The position numbers and the translations under genes were made by a program. The notes below the pieces were generated by a model, which saw only the letters and a list, made by a program, of their open reading frames with translations, did not search any database and was not told the origin of the DNA. Shown here in pieces: positions 26,422 to 33,560 of a stretch of 33,560 nucleotides of DNA (its first letter is position 1; each line of letters begins with the position of its first letter). This DNA comes from Actinomycetota bacterium. Its GTDB lineage: Bacteria; Actinomycetota; Thermoleophilia; Solirubrobacterales; 70-9. The stretch is from NCBI GenBank assembly GCA_018268575.1, contig JAFDWF010000128.1, forward strand, positions 1 through 33,560. Direction: 5' to 3'.

Positions 26422-27614
26422 ACGACCGCGAGCGCCTCCTGCGTGACTCGCTGGAGCGGGCGCGGGTCCCCGACGAGGCGGCGGCCGAAGAGCGGGCCTG
26501 GCGGGTAGTCGTCGCGGCCACCGCGGCGGGGGCCGCGCGCCCGCCAAGGCGAGGCCGCCGGCGGGCGCTCCAGATGGCGTTGGCGCTCGGGCTGATCGCG
26601 CTGGTCGTCAGCCCGGCGGGCGCCTCGGTGCGCAACTGGGTCGCCGAGCGGATCGAGCCGGGAGCGCCCCACGCGCGGCCGTTCCTCGCCTCCCTGCCCG
26701 GGGACGGCTCGCTGCTGGTCGACTCGACCCAGGGCCCCTGGGTCGTCCATCCCGACGGCTCGAAGCGCCTGCTCGGCCACTACGCCGAATCGAGCTGGTC
26801 CCCGCACGGCCTCTACGCGGTGGTGAGCGACGGCCACGAGCTTGCCGCCGTCGAACCGGGCGGCGCGGTGCGCTGGACCCTGACCCGCCCGGGTCGGGTC
26901 GGCCTCGCCCGCTGGAACGGACCGGACGGATTCCGCATCGCCTACGTGGAAGGGCACGACCTGCGCGTGGTCGCCGGCGACGGCAGCGGCGACCGCCGGG
27001 TTGCCACCGGCGTCGCGCCGGTGGCGCCGGCCTGGCGGTCGGGCCCCGCCCACGAGCTCGCCTACGCGACCCGGGGCGGCGCGGTGGTCGCGATGGACGC
27101 CGACACCGGGCGCCGCATCTTCGAGACGATCGCGAGGTCGGCGCTCGCGGCCGCGTCCCGGTCGCCGATCACCTCGCTGCAATGGGTGGGAAGTGACCTG
27201 CTGGTGACGCGGCCCGAGCGGCTGCAGATGCTGCTCGGCGCGGGCGGCCGGCCGCTGTGGACGTGGACGCCGCCGCCGGGAGCGCGGATCGTCGCGGCGA
27301 GCGCCGCTGCCGACGGTGGGCGGGTCGCGGTGGTCGTCCGGGCGGGCCGGACCAGCCGCGTGCTGCTGCGCTCGCCCGCCGGCGCCAGCCGGGTCCTCTT
27401 CGCCGGGCCGGGCGCCTTCGCGGCACCGCGCTGGTCCCCCGACGGCCGCTGGCTCCTGATCCCTTGGCGCAGCGCCGACCAGTGGCTCTTCCTCGAGCCG
27501 AGCAGTGGCACCGCGAAGCTCCACGCGGTCGCCCGCGTGGCCCAGCAGTTCTCCCCCGGCGACCGGGCCGCTGTGCGCTTCCCGTCGGTCACCGGCTGGT
27601 GCTGCACTCGGTGA
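26418..27614 (+). CDS. Membrane-anchored beta-propeller protein, putative anti-sigma partner
   Basis: 398 residues. The short N-terminal cytoplasmic segment (RERLLRDSLERARVPDEAAAEERAWRVV) could bind the sigma factor. One membrane helix follows (LQMALALGLIALVVSPAGA, residues ~52-70). The extracytoplasmic part has repeated beta-propeller-like strands (SSWSPHGLYAVVSDG, LARWNGPDGFRIAYVEG, PRWSPDGRWLLIPW), as in TolB/WD40-like proteins. Start and stop overlap with the sigma gene supports a sensor or anti-sigma role. A canonical zinc-finger anti-sigma motif is absent, so this is inference. Confidence 0.78.
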   Translation: MNDRERLLRDSLERARVPDEAAAEERAWRVVVAATAAGAARPPRRGRRRALQMALALGLIALVVSPAGASVRNWVAERIEPGAPHARPFLASLPGDGSLLVDSTQGPWVVHPDGSKRLLGHYAESSWSPHGLYAVVSDGHELAAVEPGGAVRWTLTRPGRVGLARWNGPDGFRIAYVEGHDLRVVAGDGSGDRRVATGVAPVAPAWRSGPAHELAYATRGGAVVAMDADTGRRIFETIARSALAAASRSPITSLQWVGSDLLVTRPERLQMLLGAGGRPLWTWTPPPGARIVAASAAADGGRVAVVVRAGRTSRVLLRSPAGASRVLFAGPGAFAAPRWSPDGRWLLIPWRSADQWLFLEPSSGTAKLHAVARVAQQFSPGDRAAVRFPSVTGWCCTR

Positions 27615-27659
27615 GACGCCGGTCAGGACCTCTCGCGGGTCGCCGCCCGTATCCAGGGC

Positions 27660-28385
27660 ATGGGTCGCCATCGTCACCGTCACCGTCACCGCCACCGCCA
27701 CCGCCACCGCCACCGCCACACCGTCCTCGGCCTGGCGCTTCTTCTTGCCTTCGTGTCACTCGCCCTCGGCCTCCACATCACCGGCTCCGGGTCGGCAGGA
27801 GGATCGACCGCGAGCCCCCCGACAGCTCACTCCGCCGTCCACCACGAGCGGATCGACCCGACGACGATCGCCGGCCTGGAGGCTGTCTACCGCCGCCCGA
27901 ACGGCTCCGCCTACGCGGCGCAGGCGCTCAACCGCCTCGCCGCGCCGCTCGCCGCGAGCTGCGGGCACCGCTCCTGGGTGCCCGAGCTGACCGGCGCCGC
28001 GGAAGGACTCTCCCGCGGCCGACCGACCGGCACCGGGGTCCGCCGGCTCGGCATCACCTACGGTCCCTACTTCGGCCGCCGCTGCGCCCCTCCCGGCCGC
28101 CGCAACTGCGAAACGGTCGGCATCGACGTCGTCTTCCGCCAGGCCGCGACGCGGGTGGTCGCCGTCGCCGGCCCGCAGAAGATCCACCTCCGCACGCCCG
28201 GCGAGCACGACGGCATCCGCGGTCGCGACTGGGTCGGGACCTTCACCCGTGCGGGCTTCCCGCGACCCGCCCGCGGCGGGGGAAACGTCGTCCACGCCTC
28301 GGTCGAACTGCGCGTCCGCTTCGCCGACGGCCGTCGCCTCGCCGCCCTCCTGCGGCACGTCCCGCTGCTCCCGGGCTGGGGCTAG
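27660..28385 (+). CDS. Membrane-anchored protein with N-terminal Arg-His repeats
   Basis: 241 residues from ATG 27660. After Met-Gly come nine Arg-His pairs encoded by a hexanucleotide repeat, then a membrane helix (VLGLALLLAFVSLALGLHITG). The extracytoplasmic domain has three Cys (AASCGHRSW, RRCAPP, RRNCETVG) and ends LLRHVPLLPGWG. No family was recognised. It follows the beta-propeller gene by 45 bp and shares one base with the next gene (TAGTG). The cytosolic Arg-His tract could bind metal, nucleic acid or lipid head groups. Confidence 0.72.
   Translation: MGRHRHRHRHRHRHRHRHRHTVLGLALLLAFVSLALGLHITGSGSAGGSTASPPTAHSAVHHERIDPTTIAGLEAVYRRPNGSAYAAQALNRLAAPLAASCGHRSWVPELTGAAEGLSRGRPTGTGVRRLGITYGPYFGRRCAPPGRRNCETVGIDVVFRQAATRVVAVAGPQKIHLRTPGEHDGIRGRDWVGTFTRAGFPRPARGGGNVVHASVELRVRFADGRRLAALLRHVPLLPGWG
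27666..27719 (+). repeat. Hexanucleotide tandem repeat, nine units
   Basis: Units CGYCAY repeated nine times: one CGCCAT, three CGTCAC and five identical CGCCAC. Slippage would change the Arg-His tract by whole units without shifting the frame. Confidence 0.9.
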
Positions 28386-28882
28386 TGCTCGCCGCCCCAC
28401 CCGTCGTCGATCCGCTCCCACTCGGCTGGCACGAGGTCGAGCGCCCCCTGACCGCCGTCCTCCTACCGACCCAGGTGTTCGCCGCGGCGACCTACCCGAT
28501 CGTCCTCAACCACCGCCCCGGTCGGTGTGGGCCGCCGCGCCGGGCGCTGGCGGAGATGCCCGCCGGCGGGGCCCTGCTGCAGGTCGTCGAATACCCCTCC
28601 CGCGACCCGTCCGGCCGACCGATCCGGGTTCCTCGGCTGCCGCGCCGCCCGCACCGGTTCGGCTGGGACGACGCGACCTGGGCGAGCTACGAGTGCGCCG
28701 GCCCGAGCTTCCAGTTCACCTACCGCCAAGGCGGCCGCGCCCTGCAGGCGCAGGTCTGGATGCGCCGCCGCACCGTCGACCCACAGCTGCGGGCGGGGGC
28801 GCTGCGGATCCTCGACGACCTCCACTGGTCGCCGCGGATCCGCGCCTCCGCCCGCCGCGCCCTCAGCCGCCGCGCCGGCTGA
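28385..28882 (+). CDS. Hypothetical soluble protein
   Basis: 165 residues from GTG 28385, overlapping the previous stop by one base. Visible segments are LPLGWHEVERPLTAVLLPTQVFAAATYPI, an aromatic SYECAGPSFQFTYRQGGRALQAQVWM and the end GALRILDDLHW. The pattern of a short beta domain followed by an RALQAxVWM-like strand and a final helix looks like a small actinobacterial family I cannot name. There is no signal peptide, although its neighbour is membrane-anchored. The 3' end overlaps the opposing anti-sigma-like gene by 20 bp. Confidence 0.68.
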   Translation: MLAAPPVVDPLPLGWHEVERPLTAVLLPTQVFAAATYPIVLNHRPGRCGPPRRALAEMPAGGALLQVVEYPSRDPSGRPIRVPRLPRRPHRFGWDDATWASYECAGPSFQFTYRQGGRALQAQVWMRRRTVDPQLRAGALRILDDLHWSPRIRASARRALSRRAG

Positions 28883-29696
28883 GGCCCTTCTGCGGGACGG
28901 CTTCCTCGATCTGGCCGCCCTTCGACAGGCCACCTTCCGTGGCGCCGCCTTCGGTCGGGGTGGGCGGCTTGGTTTCGGTGGGCAGGGTGGCCTGTCCGGC
29001 GGGGACCTGGACGCAGGGGGCGACGTCACCTTCGGCCACCGCCGCCTGCACCGTCTCGCCTTCGCCGCCGGGTTCGGGGGCGACGGTCAGGACCAGCGTC
29101 TGGCCGGTGCCTAGCGTTTCGGGGCTGACCGTGAAGACGGTCTTGAGGCTCTTGGCCGCGGGTTCCCCGGCCTGGCTCAGGCCCAGGTTCAGGCTCTTGG
29201 TCGGCAGGCTCGATTCGCCCTCCGCCGTCGGCGGACTGCCCGCTTCGCCGGCCGGCATCGCTTCCTGGGCTTCCACAGCTTCCTGGCCTTCCACGCCCGC
29301 TTCCTGGCCTTCCGGGTCCACGGGCTTGAAGCGCGGTTCGCGGCACGCGGTCCCGGCGGGCACGTAGTTGACGTTGGCCGGGACGCCGGCTTCCTCGAGG
29401 GCATCCTGGAGCCCCTGAGCGTCTTCCAGGCTGCGGATTTCCACCCGCACCTGGCCCCCGTCCTGGGGTTCGACCGCGTAGGCGGAGCTGGTGTCGTTGC
29501 CGCTCGCGAGGACGAGCAGCGCCGCGCCGGCGACGGCGGCGATCCCGCCACCTGCCAGCGCCGGGCGCAGCGCGCGCCGCCAGGTCGGGGCGCTCCCCAC
29601 CGGCTCGGCCCCCTCCGCGCCGCGTTCGGCGACGACGGCGCGGAGGTACTCCCGCAGGCGCTCCTCGAAGTTGCCGGGCTTCTGTTGCTGATTCAC
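28863..29696 (-). CDS. Putative anti-sigma / membrane-anchored protein
   Basis: 277 residues. A charged cytoplasmic N-terminus (NFEERLREYLRAVVAERGAEG) precedes one membrane helix (ALAGGGIAAVAGAALLVLASG). The outer part carries EGQEA-type tandem repeats (PEGQEAGVEGQEAVEAQEAM) and a Pro/Thr/Glu-rich C-terminus. Its start overlaps the stop of the upstream ECF sigma gene by four bases, which is the basis for the anti-sigma suggestion. No zinc-finger HxxxCxxC motif is present. Confidence 0.7.
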   Translation of the reverse strand: MNQQQKPGNFEERLREYLRAVVAERGAEGAEPVGSAPTWRRALRPALAGGGIAAVAGAALLVLASGNDTSSAYAVEPQDGGQVRVEIRSLEDAQGLQDALEEAGVPANVNYVPAGTACREPRFKPVDPEGQEAGVEGQEAVEAQEAMPAGEAGSPPTAEGESSLPTKSLNLGLSQAGEPAAKSLKTVFTVSPETLGTGQTLVLTVAPEPGGEGETVQAAVAEGDVAPCVQVPAGQATLPTETKPPTPTEGGATEGGLSKGGQIEEAVPQKGLSRRGG

Positions 29697-30355
29697 GATC
29701 GGGCCTCCTCGTTCTCTGGTTGTGTCGTTGCGGGCCGGTCCTTGGCAGCTTCCAGCTCGGTGCGCAGCTTGCGCCGGGCCCGGTGCAGGCGGACGCGGCC
29801 GGTGACCGGGCGCACCCCGGCGGCCGCGGCCGCCTCGGCGACCGTGAGGCCGTCGAGCGCGACCAGCTCGAGTACCGCCCGCTTGCCCTCCGCCAGACGG
29901 TCCATCGCCAGGTAGAGCTCTCGCGCCCGGGTCTCGGCATCGATCCGCGCGTCCATCCGGGCGATGTCGTCCTCGTTGATCAGGGCACTGCCGCGGACCC
30001 GCTCGATCCCCGCCCGCTCACGCCCCCGGCTGCGCCGCTCGGCGCTGATCGTGACCCGGGCGATCCCGAACAGCCACGCCTTCGGGGTGCCGCGCCGCGG
30101 CCGGTAGCGGTGGGCCGAGGTGATCGCGGCGAGGAAGATCTCGGCGGTCAGGTCGGCGGCCCGCTCGCGGTCCTCGACCCGCCGCGCGACGAACCGCTGC
30201 ACCTCCTCGATGTTGTCGCGGTAGAAGGCCTCGAACAGCTCCGGCTCGCTCCCGATCCATCGCAACTGCTCCGCCTCCACCCCCCGGGAGCGCGCCGCGA
30301 CCAGGCGTATCTGCCGCCCGAGCGCACTTCCTTCCTGTGGCAACGCTTCTTCCAT
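29693..30355 (-). CDS. ECF-type RNA polymerase sigma factor
   Basis: 220 residues from ATG 30355, chosen because GGGG lies seven bases upstream; an ATG two codons earlier is too close to it. Region 2 is FEAFYRDNIEEVQRFVARRVEDRERAADLTAEIFLAAI...PKAWLFGIARVTI. Region 4 is LAEGKRAVLELVALDGLTVAEAAAAAGVRPVTGRVRLHRARRKLRTEL. It is coupled to the downstream membrane protein. It is the second sigma/membrane-partner pair in 5 kb, facing the first. Confidence 0.9.
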   Translation of the reverse strand: MEEALPQEGSALGRQIRLVAARSRGVEAEQLRWIGSEPELFEAFYRDNIEEVQRFVARRVEDRERAADLTAEIFLAAITSAHRYRPRRGTPKAWLFGIARVTISAERRSRGRERAGIERVRGSALINEDDIARMDARIDAETRARELYLAMDRLAEGKRAVLELVALDGLTVAEAAAAAGVRPVTGRVRLHRARRKLRTELEAAKDRPATTQPENEEARS

Positions 30356-30441
30356 GTTCATGCCCCTTCTTGGTCGAAGGGAGCGAAAGCGTTACCGATC
30401 GGCGGTCCCGCAAGGGCCCGAACGTGCCCGCCTGGGAGGGA

Positions 30442-32070
30442 TCAGTGCCGGAAGTGCCGGTGGTGCGTGAAGGCCATCGTCACGCCGAGGGCGTCGCAGG
30501 CGGCGACCACCTCGTCGTCGCGGATCGAGCCGCCGGGCTGGATCACCGCGGTGACGCCGGCCTGGATCCCCAGCTCGGGACCGTCGGCGAAGGGGAAGTA
30601 GGCGTCCGAGGCGAGGGCCGAGTTGGCGAGCAGCGTCGCCGCCTCCCCGCCGCGCGCCTCGCGGCACTTCTCGACCGCCAGGCGGACCGAGTCGACGCGG
30701 CTCATCTGGCCCGCGCCGATCCCCAGCGTCGCACCGTCCTTGGCGATCACGATCGCGTTCGAGCGCACCCGCCGGCAGACGGTCCAGGCGAAGAGCATGT
30801 CGTCCCACTGCGCCTCGGTCGGCTTGGTCTGGGTGACCGCCTCCATCGACTCGCGCAGGTCGGGCTGGTCGTCCAGCTCCTGGATCAGCACCCCGCCGAG
30901 CACCTTCTTGTAGTCACGTTCGAGCGGGTCGCGGCGCCGCTTCTCCTCTTCGGCGAGGATCCGGATCGGCTCCTTCTGCTGCAGGATCGCCAGCGCTTCG
31001 TCGTCGTAGCCGGGCGCGATCACGACCTCGACAAAGGTCGCGTTCAGTTCCTCGGCGACCCCTTTGTCGATCGGCCGGTTGAAGGCGAGCACGCCGCCGT
31101 AGGCCGACATCGGATCGCAGGCGCGCGCCTTGCGGTGCGCCTCGCCGAGGTCGCCGCCGATCGCCACCCCGCAGGGGTTGTTGTGCTTGACGATCACGCA
31201 GGCGGGTGGCTCGAAGTCGGCGCAGAGCGCCCGGGCGGCGTCGAGATCGAGCACGTTGTTGAAGGAGAGCGCCTTGCCGTGCAGCTTCTGCACCCGCGAG
31301 AGGATGTGGCTGCGCCTCCCGGCTTCCGAGTAGAGCGCCGCGCGCTGGTGCGGATTCTCGCCGTAGGAGAGGTCGAGCACCTTCTCGTAGGCGACCGCCA
31401 GGTGTTCGGGGAACTCCTCGTCGTAGGAGGTCGAGAACCAGCGGCTGATCGCGGCGTCGTAGCGGGCGGTCTGGGCGAAGGCCTCGTTGGCGAGCCAGTG
31501 GCGGGTGTTGAGCGAGAGCTCGCCGCCCGACTCCTCGAGCTCGGCGCAGACCGCGTCGTAGGCCTCCGGCTTGACCACGACCGCGACCCCTTCGTGGTTC
31601 TTCGCCGCGGCGCGGATCATCGTCGGGCCGCCGATGTCGATGTTCTCGATCGCGTCGCGCGGGTCGACGTCGTCGGCGGCGACGGTCTGCTCGAACGGGT
31701 AGAGGTTGACCGCGACCAGGTCGATCGGCTCGATCCCCTCGGCCGCCAAGGTGTCCATGTGGGCGGGGTCGTCGCGCCGCGCCAAGAGCGCCGCGTGGAG
31801 GCGCGGGTGCAGGGTCTTCACGCGGCCGTCGAGGATCTCCTCCTGGCCGGTGAAGGCGGCGACGTCGGTGACCTCGATCCCGGCCTCGCGCAGCGCCGTC
31901 GCGGTGCCGCCGGTGGAGAGGATCTCGACCCCGAGCGCCGCCAGCGCGCGGCCGAAGTCGGCGACCCCGGTCTTGTCGGAGACCGAGATCAGGGCGCGGC
32001 GGACGCGGAGGGCCCCGGCGCCGCTCTCGGCGCCGACCTCGCTGCTGGTGTCCGCGGTGGTGTCGCTCAT
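30442..32070 (-). CDS. purH: Bifunctional AICAR transformylase / IMP cyclohydrolase
   Basis: 542 residues, slightly longer than usual because of an acidic N-terminal tail. The enzyme formylates AICAR and closes the ring to IMP, the last two steps of de novo purine synthesis. Cyclohydrolase motifs are ALISVSDKTGVADF, GGRVKTLHPR-like DGRVKTLHPRLHAALLAR and IDIGGPTMIRAAAKN. Transformylase motifs are the CVIVKHNNPCGVA block, SAYGGVLAFNRPID and the C-terminal DGVTMAFT-like GVTMAFTHHRHFRH. Its ATG overlaps the purN stop by four bases. Confidence 0.97.
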   Translation of the reverse strand: MSDTTADTSSEVGAESGAGALRVRRALISVSDKTGVADFGRALAALGVEILSTGGTATALREAGIEVTDVAAFTGQEEILDGRVKTLHPRLHAALLARRDDPAHMDTLAAEGIEPIDLVAVNLYPFEQTVAADDVDPRDAIENIDIGGPTMIRAAAKNHEGVAVVVKPEAYDAVCAELEESGGELSLNTRHWLANEAFAQTARYDAAISRWFSTSYDEEFPEHLAVAYEKVLDLSYGENPHQRAALYSEAGRRSHILSRVQKLHGKALSFNNVLDLDAARALCADFEPPACVIVKHNNPCGVAIGGDLGEAHRKARACDPMSAYGGVLAFNRPIDKGVAEELNATFVEVVIAPGYDDEALAILQQKEPIRILAEEEKRRRDPLERDYKKVLGGVLIQELDDQPDLRESMEAVTQTKPTEAQWDDMLFAWTVCRRVRSNAIVIAKDGATLGIGAGQMSRVDSVRLAVEKCREARGGEAATLLANSALASDAYFPFADGPELGIQAGVTAVIQPGGSIRDDEVVAACDALGVTMAFTHHRHFRH

Positions 32071-32684
32071 CGCTTCTCGGCGACCGGCAGGTCACCGGCG
32101 CCGATCCTAGCTTCGCCCCGCGCCAGCATGCGTATCGCCTCCGGGTAGAGCTCGTGCTCGACCGCATGGAGCGCCTTTTCGAGCTCCTCCCGATCACGGC
32201 TCGGCGGCACCGGGACCTCGCGCTGGAGGATCGGCGGGCCGGTGTCGACCCCCTCGTCGACGAAGTGGACGGTCACCCCGGTGACCTCGACGCCCGCCTC
32301 AAGCGCCTGGCCGACCGCGTCGAGGCCGGGGAAGGCGGGCAGCAGGGCAGGGTGGACGTTGACGATCCGGTCGCGAAAGCGGCCGACGAAGGCGGGGCTG
32401 AGCAGCTGCATGTAGCCGGCGAGCACGACCAGGTCGGGGCGCAGCCCCTCGATCCAGTCGCCCATCGCCTGATCGCGCGCCTCGCGGTCGGCGAACTCCT
32501 CGCGCGGGAAGACCGCCGCCTCGACCTCCGCCTCGCGCCCGCGCCGCAGCGCCCGCGCCTCGCGCTTGTCGGAGCCGACGCCGACTACCGCGAAGCCATC
32601 GCGCCCGTGCAGGGAGTCGAGGATCGCCTGCAGGTTGGTGCCGTCGCCGGAGGCGAGCACGACGATGCGGAATTCGCGCTTCAT
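32067..32684 (-). CDS. purN: Phosphoribosylglycinamide formyltransferase
   Basis: 205 residues from ATG 32684, the position that gives the normal N-terminus (KREFRIVVLASGDGTNLQAILD). The enzyme transfers formyl from 10-formyl-THF to GAR. Catalytic residues are in the family motifs: Asn and His in IVNVHPALLPAFPG, and Asp in VDEGVDTGPPILQREV. No ribosome site is visible upstream, so a leaderless or weakly initiated message is possible. It forms a coupled pair with purH. Confidence 0.95.
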   Translation of the reverse strand: MKREFRIVVLASGDGTNLQAILDSLHGRDGFAVVGVGSDKREARALRRGREAEVEAAVFPREEFADREARDQAMGDWIEGLRPDLVVLAGYMQLLSPAFVGRFRDRIVNVHPALLPAFPGLDAVGQALEAGVEVTGVTVHFVDEGVDTGPPILQREVPVPPSRDREELEKALHAVEHELYPEAIRMLARGEARIGAGDLPVAEKR

Positions 32685-32758
32685 GTCAATCACGATATGC
32701 ACGTCGGTCACCAAATGGTGAGCGCCTCCGAATCGACACAGCGATAACGTCGCGCTCG

Positions 32759-33148
32759 ATGACCGACGGCTGGCGCCTCGTCCTCTACCTGCACCTGCTG
32801 GCGATGGCGTTCTTCGTCGGCGGGCAGCTGGTCTTCGGGCTCGCCGTGGTGCCGCTGCTGCGCGGCGACGAAGACTGCGAGCGCCTCCGTGCCGTCGCCC
32901 GGCGCTTCGGCTACGGATCCCTGGGCGCACTCGTCGTCCTCATCCTCACCGGCTGGGGGATGGCCTCCCACTTCCAGCTCTGGGGCAGCTCGACCCTGCA
33001 CTGGAAGCTCGCCCTCGTCGCCCTGGTCATCGTCCTGGCGCTCGCCCACCTGCGCTGGGCCAAACTGCACGCCCTCCAGGGCGCGATCCTCATCGCCAGC
33101 CTGGTGATCGTCTGGCTCGGGATCCAGCTGGCGACCGGCGGGGCGTAG
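32759..33148 (+). CDS. CopD-like four-helix membrane protein
   Basis: 129 residues, divergent from purN. Four membrane segments are visible: LVLYLHLLAMAFFVGGQLVFGLAV, YGSLGALVVLILTGWGMASHF, WKLALVALVIVLALAHLRW and ILIASLVIVWLGIQLA. Conserved-looking His residues in helices 1 and 3 and after helix 2 (LHLLAM, SHFQLW, LAHLR) recall CopD/DUF2269-type heme or copper membrane proteins. The exact family is uncertain. The 74-bp gap to purN must hold both promoters. Confidence 0.65.
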   Translation: MTDGWRLVLYLHLLAMAFFVGGQLVFGLAVVPLLRGDEDCERLRAVARRFGYGSLGALVVLILTGWGMASHFQLWGSSTLHWKLALVALVIVLALAHLRWAKLHALQGAILIASLVIVWLGIQLATGGA

Positions 33149-33248
33149 GGATTGGCGTTTGGGCGGGTTGAGCTGGCGCCCGGGTGTCGTTCGGGCCGGG
33201 AGTGGTCCGTGCCTGGAGTGGTTCGGGCCGGGGGAATCGGAGCTCAGG

Positions 33249-33310
33249 CGTCCCGGGCGTCTCGGAGGCGGCCCGGGCAGGCTGTGGCCGCCTCCGAGAC
33301 GCCCGGGACG
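33249..33310. repeat. Perfect inverted repeat with 25-bp arms
   Basis: The arms at 33249-33273 and 33286-33310 are fully complementary, with a 12-base loop. Each arm includes CCCGGGCGTCTCGGAGGC or its complement. It lies 100 bp after the CopD-like gene. There is no T-run, and it is far longer than a standard terminator. Confidence 0.9.
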
Positions 33311-33477
33311 GGAGGTCTTGCGGGGGGAGCTTGCGCAGGGACGGATGCGTTACCGGGGGGATCCGGGGATCCCGGCATCTCCGTGACGGGACGGAGGGAT
33401 GCGACGTCTCCGTGACGGAGCCGACGAAAGACGCCACGAAGACCGTGCGATCTGCGCTGGGTCCCGTAGGGGAGATG

Positions 33478-33508
33478 CATGATCCGGCGGGATCCCCGCC
33501 GGATCATG
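33478..33508. repeat. Perfect inverted repeat with 14-bp arms
   Basis: CATGATCCGGCGGG (33478-33491) and CCCGCCGGATCATG-type complement (33495-33508) pair across a 3-base loop. The next copy of CTCCGTGACG begins five bases further on. Confidence 0.85.
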
Positions 33509-33560
33509 GTCGCTCCGTGACGAAGACCCCACGATCGCAGGGAAGGCGTATGCCTTCACG

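Larger units (their letters stand above)
33149..33560. other. Non-coding, hairpin- and repeat-rich region to the window end
   Basis: No ORF here has a ribosome site or recognisable product. The stretch holds a 25-bp-arm hairpin (33249-33310), a 14-bp-arm hairpin (33478-33508) and three copies of CTCCGTGACG (33379, 33408, 33513). GTTCGGGCCGGG also occurs twice near 33190 and 33224. Confidence 0.7.

Overview
The window is a very GC-rich actinobacterial chromosome segment. Codon use, the short gene spacing and a Cys-Lys-rich secreted-protein signature near 19.9 kb suggest class Thermoleophilia (Solirubrobacterales-like). That placement is inference; no rRNA or other strong taxonomic marker is present.

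Left chromosomal part (1-10339). The minus strand carries a pyruvate-dehydrogenase-type complex: E1 alpha, E1 beta and E2 (cut by the window start), with E3 (lpdA) nearby. A DUF5996 gene and a DsbA/HCCA-isomerase-like gene lie between them. Next comes a divergent thiamine locus. thiE and a small membrane protein are on the minus strand; a TPP riboswitch, thiO and a thiS-thiG fusion are on the plus strand. TPP is the cofactor of the E1 enzyme made next door. thiO has a frameshift that joins its altered tail in frame to thiSG. A tRNA-Lys(TTT) gene follows thiG.

Integrated element (about 10340 to about 21530). GC drops visibly right after the tRNA. A large serine recombinase abuts the tRNA, and its reading frame runs antisense through the tRNA into thiG, as expected for an element integrated at the tRNA 3' end. 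The element carries a replication-relaxation protein, a VirD4/TraG-like ATPase, a 53-residue protein, a palindrome-rich candidate oriT and an operon of six tiny, mostly overlapping genes. It also has a lone 371-residue protein of unknown function, a three-gene operon for surface or secreted proteins with a structured leader, and two small DNA-binding proteins at its right end. No T4SS channel genes or classical relaxase are seen, so it looks like a mobilizable rather than a self-transmissible element. Just beyond its right end sits a frameshifted C-terminal remnant of a second serine recombinase in the same orientation, which suggests successive integrations at one tRNA.

Right chromosomal part (about 21900-33560). 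It holds MarR, SDR and PadR genes, two small secreted proteins, and a second MarR regulator with a clear operator. An ECF sigma factor is coupled to a membrane-anchored beta-propeller protein, and two unknown genes follow, one starting with nine Arg-His repeats. A second ECF sigma factor with a putative anti-sigma partner, purN-purH and a CopD-like membrane protein complete the set. The last 412 bases are non-coding and rich in hairpins and short repeats.
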